From Thermobifida halotolerans (lineage in GTDB: Bacteria > Actinomycetota > Actinomycetes > Streptosporangiales > Streptosporangiaceae), in the NCBI RefSeq assembly GCF_003574835.2, contig NZ_CP063196.1:1674001-1738000 (forward strand): a DNA stretch of 64,000 bases, read 5' to 3'. Below, one piece after another: positions 41,139 to 49,839 of the stretch. Every line of letters starts with the position of its first letter. The stretch's first letter is position 1. The position numbers and the translations under genes are program-made. Below the pieces are notes generated by a model that was not told the origin of the DNA, made no database searches, and saw only the letters and a list, made by a program, of their open reading frames with translations.

Positions 41139-42485
41139 TCAGGGGATGCGCCTGGCCACCCACGAGGACACCACGTGCAACGGCCACTCCAACGGGCCGC
41201 GCCGCCTGACCGCGAGCCGCCACAGGGTGGCGAACAGCAGCGCGCCGAGCAGGATCGACAGGCTCAGCCACTCGGAGACGAAGGACAGCGGGGTGCCGTC
41301 CAGCATGCTGTTGTCGTCCAGCCAGATCACCAGGATGTGCCCCACGTAGGTGGTCAGCGCCAGCATGCCCACCGACACCAGCGGATAGACCAGCCAGGCC
41401 GCGCGTCCCAGCGCGTCGGTGACGATCAGGCACAGGCCCAGCAGGGCGATCGCCACGCCACCGGCCCCGTAGACGTCCAGGGGTGTTCCGCTGTGCGGAA
41501 TCGTCACCAGCAGCCACGCCCAGTCGGTGGTGGGCACCGTGCCGCCCAGCCCCTCGGTGAACAGCAGGTCGAACCCCTCGGCGCCGTAGGGGGCGCCGAT
41601 GCCGGGGTCGAGGGTGGCGGCCAGGCGCGCGTCGACGCCGAGCACACGCACCGCCAGCCACGACACGGTGTAGGACGCGGCGGCCAGGATCGTCCCCAGG
41701 GCGACCAGGCGCCAGCGCACCCGTGTGGAGTGCAGGTCGAGTCGGCCGATCGCCAGGCCCGCGAACACGAACGGCAGCCAGGTGATCGCCGGATAGGAGC
41801 CGGTCAGCAGGAAGTTCACGATCCCGTCGTCGGCCAGTGCCACGAGCGGGTCGTAGGCGTTGACGGTGTCGACGATCCCCGCCACCGTTCCGTCCGCGGC
41901 GATCAGGGAGCGCACCCAGAACGACACGACCGGTCCGAGGACGCCGAGGACCGCGGCGGCGCCCGCGATGATGCCCCACCGCTCGGTCAGCAGCATGGCG
42001 GCGAACACGAAGAACACCGCGTAGTAGGCCAGGATCACCGAGACCGGGGTGCCCAGCATGGTCAGGGCCGTGCCCAGGGCGAGCATGACGGCGGCGCGCA
42101 CGATCACCCGCCACAGCGCCATGCCCAGGTCCCGGTTGACCTTGCGGTCGTGCCCGCCCGAGAGCAGCGCGATGGACACGCCCGCCAGCAGCGCGAACAG
42201 CGCGGCGGAGCGTCCGGCCGCGATCGGCTGCAGCGGGTTGGAGCCGTCGGCGAGGGTCCACCCCACGCCCACGTGCACCACGAACATGCCCAGGATCGCC
42301 AGACCGCGGGCGACGTCGATGCCGACCAGCCGGGGAACCGGAGGTTTCATCGGTGGGGAGGGGGGCGCCTCGGGTGCGGCGTGGCGGCGCCTCCTGGAGC
42401 GCACGGGCGGGTCGAGGGGATCTGCCTCCGGTAGGGGAGCAGGGCTGTAGGAGGGGTCAGCGGATCGGCTGGAACTGTTCGACAC
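41139..42485 (-). CDS. Multi-pass membrane protein, heparan-glucosaminide acetyltransferase-like / DUF418-like
   Basis: About 448 aa with a basic disordered head and ten or so membrane helices starting at VPRLVGIDVARGLAILGMFV, the typical first helix of the DUF1624/DUF418/YeiB acyltransferase-like group (R-x-x-x-x-D-x-x-R-G). Loops contain GSNPLQPIAAGRSAALFALL and LTTYVGHILVIWL. Possibly transfers acyl groups to cell-envelope sugars (family-level inference). Start: GTG 42485 or ATG 42350 just before the first helix. A 10-codon ORF overlaps the GTG (see 42457). Confidence 0.7.
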   Translation of the reverse strand: MSNSSSRSADPSYSPAPLPEADPLDPPVRSRRRRHAAPEAPPSPPMKPPVPRLVGIDVARGLAILGMFVVHVGVGWTLADGSNPLQPIAAGRSAALFALLAGVSIALLSGGHDRKVNRDLGMALWRVIVRAAVMLALGTALTMLGTPVSVILAYYAVFFVFAAMLLTERWGIIAGAAAVLGVLGPVVSFWVRSLIAADGTVAGIVDTVNAYDPLVALADDGIVNFLLTGSYPAITWLPFVFAGLAIGRLDLHSTRVRWRLVALGTILAAASYTVSWLAVRVLGVDARLAATLDPGIGAPYGAEGFDLLFTEGLGGTVPTTDWAWLLVTIPHSGTPLDVYGAGGVAIALLGLCLIVTDALGRAAWLVYPLVSVGMLALTTYVGHILVIWLDDNSMLDGTPLSFVSEWLSLSILLGALLFATLWRLAVRRRGPLEWPLHVVSSWVARRIP

Positions 42486-42489
42486 GCAT
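42457..42489 (-). CDS. Possible 10-codon leader ORF
   Basis: ATG 42489 to TGA: MRVEQFQPIR. GGGGGATC lies 8 bp upstream, a better ribosome binding site than that of the overlapping out-of-frame GTG 42485 of the membrane protein. Could be a leader peptide; may be chance. Confidence 0.25.
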   Translation of the reverse strand: MRVEQFQPIR

Positions 42490-42734
42490 ATGAGGATCCC
42501 CCGACCAAACCTTCTAGCCCAGTCTTTTAACCCACTTGTGACCAGTTGTGGCCAAGTCGGATTCCGGGGTGCGGCGGTGTGAACCGGACAGGGGGGTCGC
42601 GCGTCGAGAGGGTCTTCCGCACGGGCGGTCGGGAGGGGCGTGGGTTGTCGGGTGGGGAGGACCGGTGGTGTGTCGAACAGGTCCGGGGAACCGGTGGGCA
42701 GCACCGTACGCGGGAATCATCCGTACATCAAGAT

Positions 42735-42766
42735 TTTTGCTGCATAACATATTTTATGCAGCAAAA
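42735..42766. promoter_or_regulatory. AT-rich 13-bp inverted repeat
   Basis: TTTTGCTGCATAA - CATATT - TTATGCAGCAAAA, perfect arms. In a genome of this GC content it stands out; a regulator operator or a recombination/recognition site is more likely than chance. Confidence 0.6.
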
Positions 42767-43057
42767 CTTCTTCCGCCGGGCTCCGCGCCGGTCCACGACC
42801 GGCGCGGAGGAGTGCGCCCGGGACTGCCGTGCGCGGCCCGCCCGGAAGGCCGCGCCCAGTCGCATGTCGCGCGGGTGCCCCGGTTTGCGCCTCCGAAGGC
42901 GGCGCGCCACCGTCGTCGGTCGGGTACTGCCGACGGGCCGGCCGTCCGGAGCCGGTTGCGTGCGCCGTGCCCGTCGGCCGGACCGATCGACACCTGTCGT
43001 GCCCGAGCCCTCCGGTGGTTGTGGCCTGCGCCGGGGAGGGCCCCCGGAACCGCTACT

Positions 43058-43078
43058 TGACATAATGTTGATTATCGG
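43058..43078. promoter_or_regulatory. AT-rich dyad ATAAT-N4-ATTAT
   Basis: TTGACATAATGTTGATTATC: contains ATAAT-GTTG-ATTAT and a TTGACA-like hexamer. Resembles metalloregulator or TetR operators in style; owner unknown. Confidence 0.35.
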
Positions 43079-43144
43079 CGGAAGGGGAAGGGGCGTGCGG
43101 AAGGGGTGGCGCCCGCCGCACGGACGCTTCACGGCCGCGGCGCG

Positions 43145-43526
43145 CTACTCGGAGGTGTCGGGCACGGGCAGCCCCTGGCAGGCGGTCAGGTCCGCCCGCA
43201 CCTGCTCGGGATCGTGGCCCAGACGGATGAGGACCGCCGCCAGGTGGTCGGCCAGCGCGTCGGCCTCCCGGGTCAGCGCCGCCACCCGGGGCGCGGTGCG
43301 GTCGGGCACGGGGAACTCGCGGTAGCCGAGGCCCGCCCTCGCCGAGCAGCTCCAGTCCGCTCTGCTCGTCCCGGGTGAGCAGGCTGACCAGGACGTCCAC
43401 GCCCGCGGAGCGCAGCGCGCGCATCTCGTCGTCGAGCCAGTCCCCGCCGCGCGGACGGGGCATGGAACCGAGCCTGCCCGGGCCGGTGAAGGAAGCCTCG
43501 GAGACGGGAGCGGACCAGGGGGACAT
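43145..43526 (-). pseudogene. Protein-tyrosine phosphatase-like remnant without catalytic loop
   Basis: Begins at ATG 43526 (WSAPVSEASFTGPGRLGSMP, DDEMRALRSAGVDVLVSLLT, SGLELLGE), shifts frame near 43335 to AGLGYREFPVPDRTAP, and continues READALADHLA directly into AVLIRLGHDPEQVRADLTAC. Intact actinobacterial relatives have about 20 residues containing the HCxxGxGR(S/T) phosphate loop between these last two segments; here that block is absent in frame. Thus both frame and active site are lost. Confidence 0.7.
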
Positions 43527-43723
43527 GGGGGCCTTCTCTCTGTTCGCCGGGGGGACAAGAATCGCCCGCCTCTGCCCCGACCCGCCACTCCCTTTCGGAA
43601 GTCGTCCGCGTGTGGACGGTGTGGCCGGTCACCGGGGACGGAGGCGGTGGCCGCTGCTCCCCCGTCGGGGGTGACTACGTGGAGCAGCTTTCCGCGGGGC
43701 GCACTCCGGTTAGGGTGGGCGCC

Positions 43724-44563
43724 ATGTGGCAGCGTGACATGGACCTTGTGGTACCCCTGTGGCAGGGCGGCGACGACGTGCGGATCGCGGCCGGTGCGAG
43801 CGCGCTGGCGCGGCTGGTGCCCGCGTCGGGCAGTCGGATGCACATGGCGGTGTCGGACGGTCGGCGCGGCGCCACCGACGGCGTGTGCAACCTGGAGTTG
43901 GTGGCCCAGGCGGTGCGGCAGATGCGCACGCGCATGCTCAGACGCGCCCCGCGGCGGGTGCTGACCCTGGGCGGGGACTGCGCCAGCGACCTGGCGGCGA
44001 TCGAGCACCTGGCCCGCCGCCACCCGGGCATGGTGGTGTACTGGGTGGACGCCCACGCCGACCTGAACACCCCCGCCTCCTCCCCCACCGGGCGGGTGCA
44101 CGGCATGGCGCTGCGGCTGCTGCTGGGCGAGGGGCATCCCGCGCTGCTGGGCGAGAGTCGGCTGGTGCCGTCGCAGGTGACGCTGGTGGGCGCGCGCTCG
44201 GCCGACCCGGGCGAGGTCGAGTTCGTCCGGGCCGCGCGCATCGACGTGGTCGACACCACGCGGCTGACCGCCGATCCGCGGTCGGTGGTCGCCGGGCGCT
44301 CCCCGGGCACTCCGGCCTACGTCCACCTGGACATGGACGTGTGCGATCCGGCCGAGTTGGCCGCGGTGGCGTGCCCGACCCCCATGGGGCCGCGGGTGGG
44401 ATCGGTGGCGGCGGCGCTGGCGTCGATCACGGCCCACCACGACGTGGTGGGTGTGGGGGTGTGCGAGTACACGCCGACGGTGGAGCACGACGTGGGCGCG
44501 GTGCACACGCTGCTGGGGGCGCTGGGGTTGATGGAGGCGGAGCAGGCGACCGCCTCCCGGTGA
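43724..44563 (+). CDS. Arginase/agmatinase family (ureohydrolase-fold) protein
   Basis: 279 aa. Manganese-site motifs: [14 protein letters not shown] (GGDC where arginases have GGDHS), [12 protein letters not shown] (DAHAD) and [13 protein letters not shown] (DxDxxDP); [10 protein letters not shown] near the C-terminus provides the substrate-side glutamate. Cys replacing the usual metal-ligand His is seen in a divergent actinobacterial branch, so arginine hydrolysis is not certain. ATG 43724. It lies upstream of the urea uptake operon, which suits urea/nitrogen metabolism, but has its own terminator. Confidence 0.75.
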   Translation: MWQRDMDLVVPLWQGGDDVRIAAGASALARLVPASGSRMHMAVSDGRRGATDGVCNLELVAQAVRQMRTRMLRRAPRRVLTLGGDCASDLAAIEHLARRHPGMVVYWVDAHADLNTPASSPTGRVHGMALRLLLGEGHPALLGESRLVPSQVTLVGARSADPGEVEFVRAARIDVVDTTRLTADPRSVVAGRSPGTPAYVHLDMDVCDPAELAAVACPTPMGPRVGSVAAALASITAHHDVVGVGVCEYTPTVEHDVGAVHTLLGALGLMEAEQATASR

Positions 44564-44594
44564 GCTCCGCCCGCGATCGCGGGCGGAGCTCACC
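44559..44594 (+). terminator. 16-bp terminator overlapping arginase stop
   Basis: GGTGAGCTCCGCCCGC - GATC - GCGGGCGGAGCTCACC; the TGA stop lies within the left arm. Confidence 0.85.
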
Positions 44595-44709
44595 GGGGTG
44601 GGCCCGGTCGTGGTGCGCGCCGTCCCGGAGGGCTCCCCCGGGACGGCCGCCTCCCCCTCCGGCTCGCGGCCCCGGCGGGGCGCCCTGGGCGCAGATCCGT
44701 GTCCGCTGG

Positions 44710-44795
44710 GTGACGGACCCGTTTCGGACTGTGCCGTTACGGAGGTATGTGAAGTGTCGTAACGCGGTGCGTCCACCAGGAAACACCGGCGTAAC
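44710..44795 (+). promoter_or_regulatory. GlnR-type boxes upstream of urtA
   Basis: GAAAC-N6-GTAAC at 44780-44795 fits the actinobacterial GlnR half-box pair (GAAAC-n6-GTnAC). Further boxes: GTGAC-N6-GTTTC at 44710-44725, GTTAC at 44736, GTAAC at 44759. Suggests nitrogen-limitation control of the urt operon. Confidence 0.55.
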
Positions 44796-44889
44796 GGGCG
44801 TTTTTCTCCGAGGCAACGGGGAGTGGCCAGACTCCGTAGCTGTATCCACTCCGGTATCCCGCATCCCCCGACACCGAGGAGAAGCAAGC

Positions 44890-46101
44890 GTGAGCATTCT
44901 GCGTCGAGGCGGCGTCGCCGCGTCGTTACTGACCGCAGCCGCCCTGGTGCTGTCCGGCTGCGCCGGCGGCAGCGCCGACGACGGCGGCGAGGACACGGTC
45001 AGAGTCGGCATGCTGCACTCGCTGTCCGGCACGATGGCCATCAGCGAGGTGACGGTCCGCGACGCCGTCCAGCTCGCCATCGACGAGATCAACGCCGACG
45101 GCGGCGTGCTGGGCCGCCAGATCGAACCGGTCGAGGAGGACGGCGCCTCCGAGCCCGCGGTCTTCGCCGAGAAGGCGGAGAAGCTGCTGCAGTCCGACGG
45201 TGTGGCCACCGTCTTCGGCGGCTGGACCTCGGCGTCGCGCCAGGCGATGCTGCCGGTGTTCGAGGGCAACAACGGCCTGCTGTGGTACCCGGTGCAGTAC
45301 GAGGGCCTGGAGAGCTCCCCCAACATCGTCTACACCGGCGCCACCACCAACCAGCAGATCGTGCCCGCCCTCGACTACCTGAAGGAGGCCGGCCACACCA
45401 AGCTCTACCTGGTCGGCAGCGACTACGTGTTCCCCCGCACCGCCAACCAGATCATCACCGCCTACGCCGCGGCCAACGACATGGAGATCGTGGCGGAGGA
45501 GTACACCCCCCTCGGGCACACCGAGTACTCCACCATCGCCAACGACATCGCCTCCTCTGACGCCGACGCGGTGTTCAACACCCTCAACGGCGACTCCAAC
45601 GTCAGCTTCTTCCAGCAGTTGCGCTCGGCCGGGGTGAGTCCCGAGGACATCCCGGTGCTCAGCGTCAGCGTCGCCGAGGAGGAGGTCGGCGGCATCGGCA
45701 CCGACAACATCACCGGCCACCTGGTGGCGTGGAACTACTACCAGACCACCGACACCCCCGCCAACGCCGAGTTCGTCGCCGCCTTCCAGGAGGCCTACGG
45801 CTCCGACCGGGTCACCTCCGACCCGATGCAGTCCGCCTACAACGCCGTCCACCTGTGGAAGGCCGCGGTCGAGAAGGCCGACAGCTTCGAGGTCGACGCG
45901 GTGCGCGAGGCGTTGGACGGCATCACCCTGGACGCGCCCGAGGGCACCGTCACCATCGACGGCGCCACCCAGCACGTGCACAAGATCGCCCGCATCGGCG
46001 AGATCGGCTCCGACGGCATGATCACCGAGGTGTGGAACTCGGGTGAGCCCATCGTCCCCGACCCCTACCTGGAGGGCTACGACTGGGCCGCGGACCTGTG
46101 A
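44890..46101 (+). CDS. urtA: Urea ABC transporter, substrate-binding lipoprotein
   Basis: 403 aa. Signal peptide with lipobox LVLSGC, then a periplasmic-binding-protein type 1 fold: [72 protein letters not shown]. These phrases are those of UrtA/AmiC/FmdD proteins; with urtBCDE downstream, urea is the likely ligand. GTG 44890 follows GAGGAGAA. First gene of the operon, anchored outside the membrane. Confidence 0.92.
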   Translation: MSILRRGGVAASLLTAAALVLSGCAGGSADDGGEDTVRVGMLHSLSGTMAISEVTVRDAVQLAIDEINADGGVLGRQIEPVEEDGASEPAVFAEKAEKLLQSDGVATVFGGWTSASRQAMLPVFEGNNGLLWYPVQYEGLESSPNIVYTGATTNQQIVPALDYLKEAGHTKLYLVGSDYVFPRTANQIITAYAAANDMEIVAEEYTPLGHTEYSTIANDIASSDADAVFNTLNGDSNVSFFQQLRSAGVSPEDIPVLSVSVAEEEVGGIGTDNITGHLVAWNYYQTTDTPANAEFVAAFQEAYGSDRVTSDPMQSAYNAVHLWKAAVEKADSFEVDAVREALDGITLDAPEGTVTIDGATQHVHKIARIGEIGSDGMITEVWNSGEPIVPDPYLEGYDWAADL

Positions 46102-46181
46102 GGTTCCCGACCCCCTGACCCAGTCTCCCGGGCGCCAGCACCGGACCGCGCTGGCGCCCGGGAGCAGGAACGGTGCGCACT

Positions 46182-47078
46182 ATGGACGCGATCAACCAAC
46201 TGCTTGCCCAACTGCCGGTCGGGTTGTCGATCGGCGCCGTGCTGCTGCTGGCGGCGCTCGGCCTGAACTTCACGTTCGGGCAGATGGGCGTCATCAACAT
46301 GGCGCACGGCGAGTTCATCATGGTGGGCGCCTACACGGCGTTCGTGATGCAGGCGTGGGTGGGCCTGCCCGCCTCCTACTCGCTGCTGGTCGCGCTTCCG
46401 GTGGCGTTCCTCGTCACCGGGCTGCTCGGGCTGGCCCTGGAGGCCGGACTGATCCGGCGCTTCTACGGGCGCCCCCTGGACACGCTGCTGCTGACGTTCG
46501 GCATCGGACTGGTGCTGCAGCAGTTGGCGCGCGACGTCTTCGGCGCGCCCAACGTGAGCGTGCCCGCGCCCGCGTGGCTGGCGGGCGGCGCCACGGTGGC
46601 GGGAATGCAGCTTCCCCACGCGCGGATGTTCATCCTGGCGCTGGCGGCGGTGTGCGTGGCGGCCATCGCCTACTACCTGAACCGCTCCCGGTCGGGGCGG
46701 CGCATGCGCGCGGTCATCCACAACCGCGACCTGGCGGCGGTGTCGGGGATCGCGACCCGCCGGGTGGACGCCACCACCTTCTTCCTCGGATCGGGGCTGG
46801 CCGGGATCGCGGGCGTGGCGCTGACCCTGATCGGTCCCACCGGTCCCACCACCGGCACCAACTACATCGTGGACGCGTTCCTGGTCGTGGTGGTGGGCGG
46901 TCTGGGCCAGTTGCGCGGCACCGTGCTGGCGGCCCTCGCCCTGGGACTGCTCAACGCGCTGGTGGAGCCGTGGAGCGGCGCGAGCCTGGCCAAGGTCATC
47001 GTCTTCGCCGCCATCATCGTCTTCCTCCAGTTGCGTCCGCAAGGAATGTTCACCGTACGGACGAGGGCGCTGACCTGA
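46182..47078 (+). CDS. urtB: Urea ABC transporter permease UrtB
   Basis: 298 aa, LivH-type inner-membrane permease with about eight helices: LGLNFTFGQMGVINMAHGEF is the conserved UrtB signature, followed by the EAA-like loop SGIATRRVDATTFFLGSG and AFLVVVVGGLGQLRGT. ATG 46182 is chosen (AGGAA 13 bp upstream, matches usual N-terminus); GTG 46173 is possible. 80 bp after urtA. Confidence 0.9.
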   Translation: MDAINQLLAQLPVGLSIGAVLLLAALGLNFTFGQMGVINMAHGEFIMVGAYTAFVMQAWVGLPASYSLLVALPVAFLVTGLLGLALEAGLIRRFYGRPLDTLLLTFGIGLVLQQLARDVFGAPNVSVPAPAWLAGGATVAGMQLPHARMFILALAAVCVAAIAYYLNRSRSGRRMRAVIHNRDLAAVSGIATRRVDATTFFLGSGLAGIAGVALTLIGPTGPTTGTNYIVDAFLVVVVGGLGQLRGTVLAALALGLLNALVEPWSGASLAKVIVFAAIIVFLQLRPQGMFTVRTRALT

Positions 47079-47084
47079 CTTCCT

Positions 47085-47106
47085 CCCCCCGCCGGGAGGC
47101 GGGGGG
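47085..47106 (+). terminator. Hairpin between urtB and urtC
   Basis: CCCCCCGCC - GGGA - GGCGGGGGG. Inside an operon, so partial termination or mRNA stabilisation rather than a full stop. Confidence 0.5.
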
Positions 47107-47124
47107 TTCCTCAGAGGAGACCAG

Positions 47125-48261
47125 ATGACGTCGACCATCACCTCTCCCCCGCCCGCCGCCGCGCCGCCGCGGGAGCGGCCGTGGCCCTCCCGCCTGGCGG
47201 GCCCGGCCGTCTTCGTCGCCGTGCTGGCCGTGGCGTTGGGCGTTGTGCCCGCGGTTGTGGAGCCGTTCCGCCTCAACCTGGTCGCCCAGTACCTGTGTTT
47301 TGCGATCGTGGGCATGGGCATCGCGCTGGCGTGGGGCCGCGGCGGCATGCTGACGCTGGGACAGGGCGTGTTCTTCGGCCTGGGCGGCTACGCGATGGGC
47401 ATGTACTTGACGTTGGAGCGGGTGGCCTCCGACCCGCTGTCGGGCGGGGTGCCCGACTTCATGGCCTGGAGCGGGATCGACGAGCTGCCCGCGCTGTGGC
47501 GTCCCTTCGCCCACCCGGCCGTGGCGATCGCCGCCGCGGTGCTGGTGCCCGGCCTGGTCGCGGCCGTGCTGGGCTGGGCGGTGTTTCGGCAGCGGGTGCG
47601 CGGCGCCTACTTCGCCATCCTCAACCAGGCGCTGGCCGCGGCGTTCGTGATCCTGCTGATCAACCAGCAGCACCTGACGGGCGGCACCAACGGGCTGACC
47701 AGGTTCCCCACCCTGTTCGGCGCCAGCCTCTACAGCCCCGACACCAAGCGGTGGGTGTATGTGGCGGTGGTGGCGGTCGCCGCCCTGGTCTATGTGGCCT
47801 TCCGGCAGGTGGTGCGCAGCCGCTACGGGTCGCTGCTGGTGGCGGTGCGTGACGGCGAGGACCGGGTGCGGTTTCTGGGCTATGACCCCACGTGGGTCAA
47901 GACGCTGGCCTACACGCTGTCGGCGATGGCCGCGGGCGTGGGCGGCGCGCTGTTCGTGCTGGTGATGGGCATCATCGCGCCCTCGTCGCTGGGCATCATC
48001 CCGTCGCTGATGATGGTGCTGGCCGTGGCGATCGGGGGCCGGTTCAGTCTGGCGGGAGCGGTGGTGGGCGCGGTGCTGGTGAATGCCGCGCAGACCACGT
48101 TCTCCGAGAGCTTCGCGGGCGGTTGGACCTATCTGCAGGGCGCCCTGTTCGTGGTGGTGATCGTGTTCGCCCCGCGCGGTCTGGCGGGGATCGCCGAGAC
48201 GGCGGCCGAGTGGTGGCGCCACCGCGGCCGTCGGCAACAACTCCAGGGGAGCAGTCAGTGA
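47125..48261 (+). CDS. urtC: Urea ABC transporter permease UrtC
   Basis: 378 aa, LivM-type permease: NLVAQYLCFAIVGMGIALAW, GRGGMLTLGQGVFFGLGGYA and a C-terminal RFSLAGAVVGAVLVN region with FAPRGLAGI. N-terminal ~25 residues are Pro/Ala-rich. ATG 47125 follows AGAGGAGA. Its stop overlaps the urtD GTG by 4 bp. Confidence 0.92.
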   Translation: MTSTITSPPPAAAPPRERPWPSRLAGPAVFVAVLAVALGVVPAVVEPFRLNLVAQYLCFAIVGMGIALAWGRGGMLTLGQGVFFGLGGYAMGMYLTLERVASDPLSGGVPDFMAWSGIDELPALWRPFAHPAVAIAAAVLVPGLVAAVLGWAVFRQRVRGAYFAILNQALAAAFVILLINQQHLTGGTNGLTRFPTLFGASLYSPDTKRWVYVAVVAVAALVYVAFRQVVRSRYGSLLVAVRDGEDRVRFLGYDPTWVKTLAYTLSAMAAGVGGALFVLVMGIIAPSSLGIIPSLMMVLAVAIGGRFSLAGAVVGAVLVNAAQTTFSESFAGGWTYLQGALFVVVIVFAPRGLAGIAETAAEWWRHRGRRQQLQGSSQ

Positions 48262-49046
48262 CGTCATCGGTGGAGCCGCTGCTGCGGCTGAGTGAGATCA
48301 AGGTCGTGTTCGGGTCCTTCACCGCCGTGGACGGGGTCGACCTGTCGGTCGCCGAACGGGAGCTGCGGTTCCTGATCGGTCCCAACGGCGCGGGCAAGAC
48401 CACCCTCATCGACGTGATCACCGGACGCACCCGCCCCAGCGGCGGCCGGGTGCTGTTCGGCGGCGTCGACATCACGGGGCGCAGGGAGCACGCGATCGTG
48501 CGCGCGGGCATCGGCCGCACCTTCCAGACCGCCACGGTGTTCGAGCGGTTGAGCGTGGCCGACAACGTCGACCTGGCCGCGTCCTACCGGATGGGGCCGC
48601 TGCGGCTGCTGCGGCGGCGGCGCGGCATCAGCGACGCGGTGGCCGCCGTGCTGGAACGGGTGGGGCTGCTGCGGTTGGCCGACCGCGGAGCGGGTGTGCT
48701 CTCCCACGGCCAGCGGCAGTGGCTGGAGATCGGCATGCTGCTGGCGCAGCAGCCGCGGCTGCTGCTGCTGGACGAGCCGGTGGCGGGCATGAGCGCGGCC
48801 GAGCGGGAGCGCACCGGCGAGTTGCTGACCGAGATCTCCGCCGACCACACCGTGGTCGTGGTCGAGCACGACATGGAGTTCCTGCGGCGCTACGCCCGCG
48901 ATGTCACCGTGCTGCACGAGGGCCGGGTGCTGACCGAGGGCACGGTCGCCCGGGTGCAGGCCGATCCGCGGGTGCAGGAGGTCTATCTGGGACGTGACGT
49001 GCGGGTGGCCGAGCCCGTCGCCGCGGGTGCTGTGGAGGTGGAGTGA
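48258..49046 (+). CDS. urtD: Urea ABC transporter ATPase UrtD
   Basis: 262 aa. Walker A GPNGAGKTT, GRTFQTATVFE Q-loop, the signature region LSHGQRQWLEIGMLL (SHGQRQ, the UrtD form of LSGGQ), Walker B LLLLDEPVAGM, and H-loop VVVEHDMEFLR. GTG 48258 overlaps the urtC stop (GTGA). Confidence 0.92.
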   Translation: MTSSVEPLLRLSEIKVVFGSFTAVDGVDLSVAERELRFLIGPNGAGKTTLIDVITGRTRPSGGRVLFGGVDITGRREHAIVRAGIGRTFQTATVFERLSVADNVDLAASYRMGPLRLLRRRRGISDAVAAVLERVGLLRLADRGAGVLSHGQRQWLEIGMLLAQQPRLLLLDEPVAGMSAAERERTGELLTEISADHTVVVVEHDMEFLRRYARDVTVLHEGRVLTEGTVARVQADPRVQEVYLGRDVRVAEPVAAGAVEVE

Positions 49047-49741
49047 CCGTGCTGGAGATCAGGGGGCTGTGCTCGGGGTACGGGCGCGCCCAGGTGCTGT
49101 TCGACGTGGACGTGGCGGTGGGGGCCGGTCAGGTGGCGTGTGTGATGGGCCGCAACGGGGTCGGCAAGACCACGCTGCTCAACACCGTCATGGGGTTGGT
49201 TCCGGCCGTGCGCGGAACGGTGGTCTTCGACGGAACCGACATCACGCGCACGCCCACGCACGCGCGGGTGCGCTCGGGTATGGGGTATGCGCCCCAGGGG
49301 CACGAGACGTTCGCGCCGCTGACGGTGTGGGAGAACCTGCGGGTGGCGGCGGACGGAGCGTCTCGGGGTGCGCAGGTGTCGATCGAGGCGCAGTTGGAGC
49401 TGTTTCCGAGGTTGAAGCCGCTGCTGAAGCGGCGGGCGGGGCTGCTGTCGGGCGGGCAGGCCCAGCAGTTGGCGATCGCGCGGGCGCTGGTGGCCGATCC
49501 CAGGCTGCTGGTGCTGGACGAGCCCACCGAGGGCATCCAGCCCTCCATCGTGGCCGAGATCGCCGAGGCGATCGCGCGGGTGGCCGCGCGCGGGGTGGCG
49601 GTGCTGCTGGTGGAGCAGTACCTGGATGTGGCGTTGGGGCTGGCCGACACGGTGACGGTGATGGACGCGGGCCGGGTGGTGTACGCCGGGGAGGCCTCGG
49701 GGTTCTCCTCCGACGACGCCGCGCGGCTGCTGGCGGTCTGA
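49043..49741 (+). CDS. urtE: Urea ABC transporter ATPase UrtE
   Basis: 232 aa, LivF-type ATPase: Walker A GRNGVGKTT, signature LSGGQAQQLAIARAL, Walker B LLVLDEPTEGIQP, H-loop VLLVEQYLDVAL (Gln in the UrtE/LivF form). GTG 49043 overlaps the urtD stop. Last gene of the operon. Confidence 0.92.
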   Translation: MTVLEIRGLCSGYGRAQVLFDVDVAVGAGQVACVMGRNGVGKTTLLNTVMGLVPAVRGTVVFDGTDITRTPTHARVRSGMGYAPQGHETFAPLTVWENLRVAADGASRGAQVSIEAQLELFPRLKPLLKRRAGLLSGGQAQQLAIARALVADPRLLVLDEPTEGIQPSIVAEIAEAIARVAARGVAVLLVEQYLDVALGLADTVTVMDAGRVVYAGEASGFSSDDAARLLAV

Positions 49742-49771
49742 CCGCTGCCCCGCGAGGAGGCGGGGCAGCGG
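49742..49771 (+). terminator. Terminator of urt operon
   Basis: CCGCTGCCCCGC - GAGGAG - GCGGGGCAGCGG, starting at the base after the urtE stop. Confidence 0.85.
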
Positions 49772-49839
49772 CCGGTGCCGCTTCGCCCGGGCGGAGGCGG
49801 TCGCCTGGCCGGCGGTTGCCGCGGGGTCGGGGAGCCGGG

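Larger units (their letters stand above)
42490..43144. other. Non-coding region with two AT-rich palindromes
   Basis: About 650 bp with no supported gene. GC-rich filler is interrupted by the AT-rich inverted repeat at 42735-42766 and the AT-rich dyad near 43058-43078 (both listed separately). Confidence 0.5.

Noticed and set aside
42728-43132. 134-codon minus-strand frame across the two AT-rich palindromes
   Set aside because: Low-complexity Arg/Pro composition, no ribosome site and no recognisable motif; treated as non-coding.
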